In this document: positions 17,917-25,645 of the stretch, one piece after another
Layout: the number at the start of each line of letters is the position of its first letter
Position numbering within the stretch: the stretch's first letter is position 1
Assembly (NCBI GenBank): GCA_951800145.1
Contig: CATOJE010000002.1
Coordinates: 1 to 64,000, forward strand
Direction of reading: 5' to 3'
Length of the DNA stretch: 64,000 bases
Origin: an uncultured Lachnospiraceae bacterium
GTDB taxonomy: Bacteria; Bacillota; Clostridia; Lachnospirales; Lachnospiraceae
Translations under genes and position numbers: made by a program
Notes under the pieces: model-generated
The model's input: only the letters and a program-made list of their open reading frames with translations
What the model was told of the DNA's origin: nothing
Databases searched by the model: none

Positions 17917-19269
17917 ATGTTTGACAAGATTTTGATTGCCAACCGGGGTGAGATCGCAGTGCGGATTATCCGGGCGTGCAGAGAAATGGGAATTAAGACG
18001 GTGGCGGTGTATTCTGAGGCAGACAGAGATTCTCTTCACACCATGCTGGCAGATGAGGCTATCTGCATTGGTCCGGCTCCTTCTTCTCAAAGCTATCTGA
18101 ATATGGAGCGGATCCTTACGGCCTGTGTGGCCATGAAGGCAGATGCGATTCATCCGGGATTTGGATTTTTATCTGAGAATGCCCGATTTGCCCAGCTGTG
18201 TGAGGCATGTCAGATTGCCTTTATCGGGCCTTCTGCTGAGATTATCCACAAAATGGGGAATAAATCAGAGGCGAGAAGAACGATGATTGAGGCAGGCGTC
18301 CCAGTAGTTCCAGGCACGAAGGAGCCGGTCTATACGGCTGAGGAAGGATTAAAGCTGGCAGAGTCCATCGGATTTCCGGTGATGATTAAGGCTTCCTCCG
18401 GAGGGGGAGGAAAGGGAATGCGGATATCCAGGGGAGCAGAGGATTTCCAGGAAAATTTCCGCAGTGCACAGCTGGAATCCGTAAAGGGCTTTTCCGACGA
18501 CACCATGTACATCGAAAAATATATCGAAAAGCCGAGACATATCGAATTTCAGATTATGGCAGATAAATATGGGAATGTGGTTCACTTAGGAGAGCGGGAC
18601 TGTTCCATCCAGCGCCGTCACCAGAAGGTATTAGAGGAGTCTCCCTGTGACATTATCTCAGATGAACTGCGCCAAAACATGGGGGATACTGCGGTAAGGG
18701 CAGCCAAGGCTGTGAATTATGAAAATGCAGGAACCATCGAGTTTCTTTTAGATAAAGATAAGAATTTTTACTTTATGGAAATGAACACCAGAATCCAGGT
18801 GGAACATCCAGTGACGGAACTGGTAACTGGCCTGGACTTAATCAAGGAACAGATTCTGGTGGCATCGGGAGAAAGGCTGAGTGTAAAGCAGGAGGATATC
18901 CACATATCCGGCCATGCCATTGAATGCAGGATTAATGCGGAGAATCCATCCAGAAATTTTATGCCCTGCCCGGGAAGAATCACAAACATTCATTTCCCAG
19001 GGGGGAATGGGGTTCGGATTGATACTCATATTTATCAGGATTACCAGGTTCCCCCCACCTATGATTCTATGCTGCTAAAGATGATTGTCCATGGGAAGGA
19101 CAGAAAGGAAGCGATTCAGAAGATGAGAAGCGCTTTAGGAGAGCTGATCATCGAGGGAATTGAAACCAATGGAGATTTTCAATATGAGATTATCAATCAT
19201 CCGGCCTTCCAAAAGGGAGAGACGGATACTGGATTTATTCCAGAGTATTTCCCCCAGTATTGTAAGTAG
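17917..19269 (+). CDS. accC: biotin carboxylase subunit of acetyl-CoA carboxylase
   Basis: This 450-residue ATP-grasp enzyme starts with FDKILIANRGEIAVRI and has the glycine-rich loop KASSGGGGKGMRIS and the FMEMNTRIQVEHPVTE active-site block. It carboxylates the biotin of AccB using bicarbonate and ATP. It has standard length and lies in the usual order. Confidence 0.95.
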   Translation: MFDKILIANRGEIAVRIIRACREMGIKTVAVYSEADRDSLHTMLADEAICIGPAPSSQSYLNMERILTACVAMKADAIHPGFGFLSENARFAQLCEACQIAFIGPSAEIIHKMGNKSEARRTMIEAGVPVVPGTKEPVYTAEEGLKLAESIGFPVMIKASSGGGGKGMRISRGAEDFQENFRSAQLESVKGFSDDTMYIEKYIEKPRHIEFQIMADKYGNVVHLGERDCSIQRRHQKVLEESPCDIISDELRQNMGDTAVRAAKAVNYENAGTIEFLLDKDKNFYFMEMNTRIQVEHPVTELVTGLDLIKEQILVASGERLSVKQEDIHISGHAIECRINAENPSRNFMPCPGRITNIHFPGGNGVRIDTHIYQDYQVPPTYDSMLLKMIVHGKDRKEAIQKMRSALGELIIEGIETNGDFQYEIINHPAFQKGETDTGFIPEYFPQYCK

Positions 19270-19314
19270 ATAAAAAGCGTAATGGTGAAATGGTAAGAGG
19301 AAGGAGCTTCGCCC

Positions 19315-21045
19315 ATGCTCAGGGACATGTTTAAGAAAACATACACATTGATTGATACAAAGTACAGCGCGTCAAAGGGGAATAAGGAGAAAGAGCCCAG
19401 CATTCCCCAGGGACTGTGGAGAAAATGCAATAAGTGCGGCCAGCCAATCTATGTGGAAGATGTAATGAGTAATCATTATGTCTGTCCGAAATGCGGCGGT
19501 TATTTCCGGGTTCACGCATATCGCCGGATCGAGATGCTGGTGGATGAGGGAACCTTTGAAGAGTGGAATCAGAAAATGGAATTTTCCAATCCCCTGGATT
19601 TTCCGGGATATGAGAAAAAGGTTCTGGCCGCCAGGGAGAAAACAAAGCTTGATGAAGCGGTGGTTACGGGCAAGGGAGCGATCTGCGGCCAATGGGCAGT
19701 GGTGTGCGTCTGTGATTCCCGGTTTATGATGAGCAGTATGGGCCATGTGGTTGGGGAAAAGATTACCCAGGCTATCGAAAGGGCCACCAGAGAGAAGCTT
19801 CCTGTGATTATTTTCGCTGCCTCCGGGGGCGCCAGGATGCAGGAAGGGATCGTCTCTCTGATGCAGATGGCAAAGACATCGGCAGCTTTAAAGCGGCATC
19901 ATGAGGAGGGCCAGCTTTTTATCAGTGTGCTCACGGATCCCACAACCGGGGGTGTGACCGCCAGCTTTGCCATGCTGGGGGATATTATCATCGCAGAGCC
20001 CAGAGCCCTGATTGGTTTCGCCGGTCCCAGAGTGATCGAGCAGACCATCGGCCAAAAGCTTCCGGAGGGCTTCCAGCGGGCGGAGTTTCTGCTGGATCAT
20101 GGATTTGTGGATATGATTCTGGAGCGGAAGGATCAGAAGGATACCATTGGAATGCTCCTTAAGATGCATGGAAGGGAAAAGGGATTTTTCCAGAAGCAAA
20201 GGATTTTGGAAAAGGATGAAAGTCTTTCCTACGGATTGAAAGATAAGGTTAAGCCAGCGGCTTCGAAATCTGCCTGGGATACGGTATTGATTTCCAGAAA
20301 GGCAGATCGCCCTACGGCTCTTGATTATATTCATGGATTGTTTGACGATTTTATCGAATTACATGGAGATCGGTATTTTAAGGATGACGGCGCCATTGTG
20401 GGAGGAATTGCATTCTTTCATGGAATGCCGGTTACGGTCATCGGCCAGGCCAAGGGAAGAAATACCAAGGATAATATCAAACGTAATTTCGGGATGCCCT
20501 CTCCAGATGGATACCGGAAGGCATTGCGGCTGATGAAGGAGGCGGAAGCCTTTGGGCGTCCTATTATCTGCTTTGTAGATACTCCCGGAGCCTTCTGTGG
20601 ATTAGAGGCAGAGGAGCGGGGACAGGGGGAGGCTATTGCCAGAAACTTGTTTGAGATGTCCTCTCTAAAGGTGCCGGTGCTCTCCATTGTTATAGGAGAA
20701 GGGGGAAGCGGCGGAGCCCTGGCTATGGCCACGGCTAATGAAGTGTGGATGCTGGAGCATGCTATCTACTCCATTCTCTCCCCTGAGGGCTTTGCCTCTA
20801 TTTTGTGGAAGGACAGCAAGAAGGCTGCAGATGCTTCCAAGGTGATGAAGATAACCGCTGCGGATCTTTATAGAATGGGACTCATTGAGCAGATAATACC
20901 GGAGGAGGAGGAGTTTAATTTAGAAACACTGCCTTCTACCATTCATTATCTGGAAAAGGCCTTAGAAGAATTTTTTATCCGTATGGAAGGAATGGATGGA
21001 AGCCAGCTGGCGGAAAGCAGATATAAGAGATTCCGAACAATGTAA
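19315..21045 (+). CDS. acetyl-CoA carboxylase carboxyltransferase, beta and alpha subunits fused
   Basis: One 576-residue chain joins AccD and AccA, which are separate subunits in Escherichia coli and Bacillus. Residues 1-290 are AccD-like, with a four-cysteine zinc ribbon (CNKCGQ and CPKCGG) and the PVIIFAASGGARMQEG carboxyltransferase block. Residues about 310-576 are AccA-like, with DRPTALDYIHGLFDDF, PGAFCGLEAEERGQ and IGEGGSGGALA. The AccA part lacks most of the usual N-terminal helical region. The fused enzyme transfers CO2 from biotin to acetyl-CoA to make malonyl-CoA. AAGGAG precedes the ATG. Confidence 0.92.
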   Translation: MLRDMFKKTYTLIDTKYSASKGNKEKEPSIPQGLWRKCNKCGQPIYVEDVMSNHYVCPKCGGYFRVHAYRRIEMLVDEGTFEEWNQKMEFSNPLDFPGYEKKVLAAREKTKLDEAVVTGKGAICGQWAVVCVCDSRFMMSSMGHVVGEKITQAIERATREKLPVIIFAASGGARMQEGIVSLMQMAKTSAALKRHHEEGQLFISVLTDPTTGGVTASFAMLGDIIIAEPRALIGFAGPRVIEQTIGQKLPEGFQRAEFLLDHGFVDMILERKDQKDTIGMLLKMHGREKGFFQKQRILEKDESLSYGLKDKVKPAASKSAWDTVLISRKADRPTALDYIHGLFDDFIELHGDRYFKDDGAIVGGIAFFHGMPVTVIGQAKGRNTKDNIKRNFGMPSPDGYRKALRLMKEAEAFGRPIICFVDTPGAFCGLEAEERGQGEAIARNLFEMSSLKVPVLSIVIGEGGSGGALAMATANEVWMLEHAIYSILSPEGFASILWKDSKKAADASKVMKITAADLYRMGLIEQIIPEEEEFNLETLPSTIHYLEKALEEFFIRMEGMDGSQLAESRYKRFRTM

Positions 21046-21129
21046 AAAATGACAGAAAGCCTGAGAGCAGAGTGACAGCGATGGACTTACTGATGGACAG
21101 CATTGGGATCCGATATGGGAGGATAAACC

Positions 21130-22221
21130 GTGGAAAGGTATTCAGCATTAAAAATAGGCGATTTAGCAGTTAAGTATCCGGTGATTCAGGGTGGCATGGG
21201 GATCGGAATCAGCCTTTCCTCCCTAGCAGGCTCTGTAGCAAGGGCTGGAGGGATCGGGCTGATTTCCACAGCTCAGATCGGATTTCGCGAGCCGGACTTT
21301 GATAAAAATCCTAAGGAAGCAAACTTAAGGGCAATGGAATCGGAGCTTGCCAGGGCAAGGAGGATTGCCCCGGAGGGGGTGATCGGCTTTAATATCATGG
21401 TGGCCACCAGGGATTATGGGGATTATGTGAAAAAAGCGGTGGAGCTTGGGGCAGATGTGATCGTATCCGGAGCCGGACTGCCGGTTAATCTTCCAGAATA
21501 TGTGAAAGGAAGCAGGGTAAAAATCGCCCCCATTGTCTCCTCCCCCAAATCTGCCTCCGTGATCTGTAAGATGTGGGACCGGAAGTATCACAGGATACCG
21601 GATTTTGTGGTGATTGAAGGGCCGCTGGCAGGAGGGCATCTGGGGTTTTCCAGAGAGGCTTTAACCTTGTTCCGGGCGGATCAGAAGGATACGGATCAGG
21701 TGTATGACCGGGAAGCCTATGATAAAGAGATATTAGAGATTCTGGCAGTGATAAAAAGCTATGGAGAAGGGTATCACGGTTCGATTCCGGTTATCAGCGC
21801 AGGAGGCGTATTTTCCAGAGAGGATATGGCTCATCATATGTCTCTGGGGGTGGACGGCATTCAGGTAGGAACCCGGTTTGTTACCACCACAGAATGTGAT
21901 GCGCCGGATTCCTATAAGGAAGCTTATATCAAGGCGAAGAGGGAAGATATTGTTATCGTAAAAAGTCCGGTGGGAATGCCGGGAAGAGCTATCTGGAATC
22001 CATTTTTGGAGAAGGTCTCAAAAAATCCGGAAACCATAGCCCGCTGCTTTCGCTGTTTAGAGCACTGTAATCCAAAGACAGCCCCTTACTGCATTACCAT
22101 GGCACTGATTCGGGCAGCTTTGGGAGATGTGGAGAATGGGCTGCTATTTTGTGGATATAATGCTTACCAGTGTGAAAAGATAGAGACGGTTCCGGAGATC
22201 ATGAAGGATTTATGTGAGTAA
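21130..22221 (+). CDS. nitronate monooxygenase/FabK-like flavoprotein
   Basis: This 363-residue FMN-binding TIM barrel has VIQGGMGIGISL at the start, EGPLAGGHLG in the middle and IPVISAGGVF followed by GVDGIQVGTRF. It resembles FabK but is longer, with a cysteine-bearing C-terminal extension (RCFRCLEHC and CGYNAYQCEK). It could act on alkyl nitronates or in lipid metabolism; the substrate is not known. The start is GTG with GGGAGGA upstream. It may be the last gene of the fab operon, although 84 bp separate it from accDA. Confidence 0.8.
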   Translation: MERYSALKIGDLAVKYPVIQGGMGIGISLSSLAGSVARAGGIGLISTAQIGFREPDFDKNPKEANLRAMESELARARRIAPEGVIGFNIMVATRDYGDYVKKAVELGADVIVSGAGLPVNLPEYVKGSRVKIAPIVSSPKSASVICKMWDRKYHRIPDFVVIEGPLAGGHLGFSREALTLFRADQKDTDQVYDREAYDKEILEILAVIKSYGEGYHGSIPVISAGGVFSREDMAHHMSLGVDGIQVGTRFVTTTECDAPDSYKEAYIKAKREDIVIVKSPVGMPGRAIWNPFLEKVSKNPETIARCFRCLEHCNPKTAPYCITMALIRAALGDVENGLLFCGYNAYQCEKIETVPEIMKDLCE

Positions 22222-22303
22222 ATAATGAAATAGAATTAAGGTGGTATAGAAGCCGCTTTCCGATGATAAGATATAATGGACTTATGATCGGAGGGCGGTT
22301 TTT

Positions 22304-22996
22304 ATGTTGAATTATCTGTGGTCAGGAATGATTTTATTAGGGGTAGCTTGGGCGGCGATTCACGGAAGGCTGGACGCAGTAACTCTTGGGATGCTGGAGG
22401 GGGCCGGGGATGCGGTGTCCCTGGGGATTACTATGCTGGGGGTAATGACATTTTGGTGCGGGATTATGGAGATCGGGCAGCAGTCAGGTCTGGTGGACTG
22501 GCTGACAAAAAGGATGGGGCCGGTGCTCCATTTTCTGTTTCCGGGGTTGGATGAGGAAAGTGCAGCTGGGAAATATATAGCAGTAAATATGATTGCCAAT
22601 ATGCTGGGTCTGGGCTCTGCGGCAACGCCTGCCGGTCTGGCGGCCTTTAAGGAGCTGGAGAAGCTGGAGGAGGAAAGAAGAGAGAGGGAAGGGGTTGAAA
22701 ATGGGAATTTTGTAAACCCAAGGAAAAGCAGCATCAGAAATTTGACTGCCCAGCCAAAAGGGACAGCCAGCAATGAGATGTGCACCTTTCTGATTTTAAA
22801 TATTTCTTCCTTGCAGTTAATTCCGGTGAATATTATCGCTTACCGAAGCCAATATGGAAGCGCGAATCCGACAGCCATTGTGGGACCTGCGATTGCAGCG
22901 ACTATGGCAAGTACGCTGGCGGCGGTGGTTTTTTGTAAGGTAATGGATAGAAAACAGAGGAAATCCAAGAAACGGATCCATTTATTGCATGAATAA
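22304..22996 (+). CDS. spmA: spore maturation protein A-like membrane protein
   Basis: This 230-residue membrane protein of the nucleoside-recognition (gate) family has the SpmA signature MTFWCGIMEIGQQSG and MIANMLGLGSAATPAGL, with several hydrophobic helices. A charged loop (about 125-155) separates its two halves. In Bacillus SpmA and SpmB help dehydrate the spore core. spmB, normally the next gene, is not here. GGAGGG precedes the ATG. Confidence 0.88.
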   Translation: MLNYLWSGMILLGVAWAAIHGRLDAVTLGMLEGAGDAVSLGITMLGVMTFWCGIMEIGQQSGLVDWLTKRMGPVLHFLFPGLDEESAAGKYIAVNMIANMLGLGSAATPAGLAAFKELEKLEEERREREGVENGNFVNPRKSSIRNLTAQPKGTASNEMCTFLILNISSLQLIPVNIIAYRSQYGSANPTAIVGPAIAATMASTLAAVVFCKVMDRKQRKSKKRIHLLHE

Positions 22997-23078
22997 AGAG
23001 AATGTGGTATGCTTGGAATTACAAAACATAATAGTTTTCCTTATAATTTAAAGAAAATGAATGGAAGGAAGGGAATCC

Positions 23079-24008
23079 ATGAAGCCGCTTAAAATTACAA
23101 CAGGCGCGATGGTCACGGCAATTTTCGGGGTAATGCTTTTACTGAACAGGCAGACGGGCGGTCTTTTTCAGGAGGTCTTATTATTCCTGTATCCAATTCC
23201 GATGGTTGCGTATGCTGCACAGTACGGCTGGAAGAGCAGTATTCCGGCTTTTGCCGCTATGACTCTGCTTTCTGTGCTGCTGGGAAATTTTACTGGGATT
23301 TTCTACGGGATGAGTCAGGCCTTGATAGGGCTTGTATTCGGCGGGTGTCTGCATCATAAAGTGGATATGACGAAAATACTGTTTGTGGTAATGCTTCTGT
23401 CAGCGGCTGTGAATGTTCTTGATATCGCTGTTCTGGGGATTTTGACAGGCTTTGATTTAAATCTGGAAATAGAAGAGATGCAACGGATGCTGAACTCCAT
23501 GTTCCAGCAGTCCGGCATGGTTGTGCCGGAAACAATGCTGGCAACAGGGTATCTAAAGCAGATCTTTGTGGTATCCATGATCGTACTGGGCGGGATACAG
23601 GGATTTCTTGTGTATGAAGTCAGCCTTATGATCCTTCACAGACTCCGTTTCCCAGTGCAGAAGCCGAAATCCATATTCTTATATGCTCCCCCTAAGTGGA
23701 CAGGCTATGGCGCATTAGTGGCGGTGATTCTTTATACTACAGGGATGACACGGCCTTTCCAACAGGACATGCTACAGAATGCAGTGCTGACCATAGGAAC
23801 CTTTGGTTATATCTACCTGGTTTGTTTTGGGTTTATAGCTATTTTGCTGACATTTAAGATCTATTTTCCAAGGATGAGATTGTTAAGGGTTATTTTATGT
23901 GTGATTTTGCTCTTTCTGTTTCCATTGCTGGAGATGGCGGCAGGCTTTATGTATATTGTAAGCCAATATCACATGTATTTAATGGAACAATATTCGGCGA
24001 CATCATAA
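23079..24008 (+). CDS. YybS/DUF2232-like membrane protein
   Basis: The protein has about 309 residues and eight or so transmembrane helices, with little else. The overall pattern (an N-terminal FLYPIPMVAYAAQYGWK helix pair and a large hydrophobic core) resembles the YybS family, whose role is unknown. The ATG at 23079 follows GGAAGG. Its last codons overlap the end of the minus-strand MATE gene by 6 bp. Confidence 0.65.
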   Translation: MKPLKITTGAMVTAIFGVMLLLNRQTGGLFQEVLLFLYPIPMVAYAAQYGWKSSIPAFAAMTLLSVLLGNFTGIFYGMSQALIGLVFGGCLHHKVDMTKILFVVMLLSAAVNVLDIAVLGILTGFDLNLEIEEMQRMLNSMFQQSGMVVPETMLATGYLKQIFVVSMIVLGGIQGFLVYEVSLMILHRLRFPVQKPKSIFLYAPPKWTGYGALVAVILYTTGMTRPFQQDMLQNAVLTIGTFGYIYLVCFGFIAILLTFKIYFPRMRLLRVILCVILLFLFPLLEMAAGFMYIVSQYHMYLMEQYSATS

Positions 24009-25328
24009 TGACGTTTTTCGATACATCCAAATTGCGCTGAGGGCAGTCAGTGTTTCAGAGATCCAAAAAGCATGCCACACTCCAAAAGCGCCCAGCAGCC
24101 TGCTGAGAAGAAGGGCGGCAGGGATCATGATTATAATGTATCGCAGCAAAGAGATTTTTAGGGATGAAACCCCATCTCCCAGTCCTTCCATCGTACCGCT
24201 TATGGTAACAGAAGCGGCGGAGATGATAAATCCGCAGCAGATGATCCGGAGGGCAGAGCCCCCAAAAGTAATGGTTTCCGGACTTTCTGTAAACAGGCCT
24301 ATCAAGGGCTCAGACCAAAGCAGGCAGATAACAGTGCCGAAGGCCATGACGCTGAAGGTCAGCAATAAGGCAGTGGAAACGATTTTTTTCACCCGCCCGT
24401 ATTCCTTTGCACCGTAATTATACCCGATGATGGGCCGTATCCCCTGAACGATACCATTCGCAGTCAGATAGATAAAGGTCTGAAGCTTATAATATATACC
24501 CAGGATCAGCACATAGGTCTGAGAAAAACCAGCCAGGATCCCATTTAGTACGGTGATTAACAGGGAAGGCAGGGCGATGGTGATGGCAGCCGGGATGCCT
24601 ACAACGTAGATTCGCTTACACAGGGAAGGCTCCCAGATACTTCGGCAGAGGGATAGCTTTAAAGGCAGTGGTTTGGTGAAATAGAACATCAGATAAATCA
24701 CTACCGGGACGATCTGCCCGATCCCAGTGGCCAGTGCGGCGCCGTTAATGCCCATGGCCGGGGTCCAGGGAGTTCCAAAGATTAAAATCGGATCCAGAAT
24801 AAGGTTGGTAATCCCGCCGCCTAACATGCTGATCATGGAAAGTACCATCTGTCCCTCTGCCTGGAACATCTTTTCTAATGCAATCCCTAAGGTGATGGGG
24901 ACTGTAAAAAGAAACACAATATAGGAATAGGACAATCCATCCTGGAGAACCACAGGGTCACAGGTGAAAAGCCTTAAAAAGGAAGGAACCATTAAGCTAC
25001 ATAAAACAGTGAGAATCACTCCATGTACCATACTTAACAATATGCCCAGAGATGCGGCATGATTTGCAGATTCCGGCTGTCTGGCGCCCAGATAGTAGGC
25101 AGCCGCGGCATTCAGCCCGATACCAAGGCCTACGGCAATGGCATTGATTAAGATCTGCAGAGGGTATACCAGGGAGAGGGCAGTCATGGCATTTTCACTG
25201 ATTTTGGCTACAAAATAGCTGTCTACGATATTATAAAGGGAATTTACCAGCATGGAAAGGGTCATAGGAAGGGACATAGATAAAACAAGGGAAAAAACCG
25301 GCTTTTCTCTCATAAAATCATCACTCAC
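24003..25328 (-). CDS. MATE family efflux transporter
   Basis: This 441-residue protein with twelve predicted helices belongs to the MATE (MOP) family of cation-coupled multidrug exporters. The SLYNIVDSYFVAKIS and AIVYPLQ-type segments of the N-lobe recur in the C-lobe, including QGIRPIIGYNYGAKEY. The substrate is unknown. The start is GTG at 25328, 8 bp after AGGAGGT. Its leader contains a promoter and then a strong intrinsic terminator, so expression is probably controlled by attenuation. Confidence 0.9.
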   Translation of the reverse strand: MSDDFMREKPVFSLVLSMSLPMTLSMLVNSLYNIVDSYFVAKISENAMTALSLVYPLQILINAIAVGLGIGLNAAAAYYLGARQPESANHAASLGILLSMVHGVILTVLCSLMVPSFLRLFTCDPVVLQDGLSYSYIVFLFTVPITLGIALEKMFQAEGQMVLSMISMLGGGITNLILDPILIFGTPWTPAMGINGAALATGIGQIVPVVIYLMFYFTKPLPLKLSLCRSIWEPSLCKRIYVVGIPAAITIALPSLLITVLNGILAGFSQTYVLILGIYYKLQTFIYLTANGIVQGIRPIIGYNYGAKEYGRVKKIVSTALLLTFSVMAFGTVICLLWSEPLIGLFTESPETITFGGSALRIICCGFIISAASVTISGTMEGLGDGVSSLKISLLRYIIIMIPAALLLSRLLGAFGVWHAFWISETLTALSAIWMYRKTSL

Positions 25329-25375
25329 AGCAATCTACCTCCTGTCATTATCAGTAAATAATTAAATCCACACAT

Positions 25376-25411
25376 AAAAAAAGCCACATCAACTGAAAAA
25401 GTTAATGTGAC
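25376..25411 (-). terminator. terminator hairpin in the MATE leader (possible attenuator)
   Basis: On the minus strand a 12-bp stem (25411-25400 with 25394-25383, two G-T pairs) with a 5-nt loop is followed by seven Ts (25382-25376). No minus-strand gene lies upstream for it to terminate. It sits between the MATE promoter and the MATE start codon. Upstream in the leader, GTGTGA could pair with the first arm (TCACAT) as an anti-terminator, but that is a weak prediction. Confidence 0.7.
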
Positions 25412-25463
25412 GAAAAGTGAACCAAAGCAGTTCAGAAAAATTCACACAGGTTTTAGTTCATTT

Positions 25464-25492
25464 ATCCTATCATAGAAATCCATATCTGTCAA
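25464..25492 (-). promoter_or_regulatory. sigma-A promoter of the MATE gene
   Basis: On the minus strand TTGACA (25492-25487) and TAGGAT (25469-25464) are spaced by 17 bp. This gives a leader of about 125 nt before the GTG start. The divergent region 25329-25645 holds no gene. Confidence 0.65.
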
Positions 25493-25560
25493 GTAGATCA
25501 AAATTAAAAAAATCTAAAAATTGGAAATATTCAAAACCTTCAAAAAAATCGTATTATCAC

Positions 25561-25590
25561 TTGAAATTTCTCCAGGAGAATATTTATAAT
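25561..25590 (+). promoter_or_regulatory. promoter of the redox operon with a palindrome in its spacer
   Basis: TTGAAA (25561-25566) and TATAAT (25585-25590) are spaced by 18 bp. The spacer contains TTCTCCAGGAGAA (25568-25580), a perfect 6-bp inverted repeat around one A. A protein bound there would block RNA polymerase, so it is a candidate operator. Confidence 0.65.
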
Positions 25591-25645
25591 AGATCTATAT
25601 TCCTTCAAAAATGGTTTCATAAGAAAAGGGAAGGAGAAATTTTCA

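Noticed and set aside
25329-25645. Known riboswitch in the divergent region before the MATE gene
   Set aside because: A terminator hairpin is there, but I could not match the leader to the conserved core of any riboswitch class that I know.
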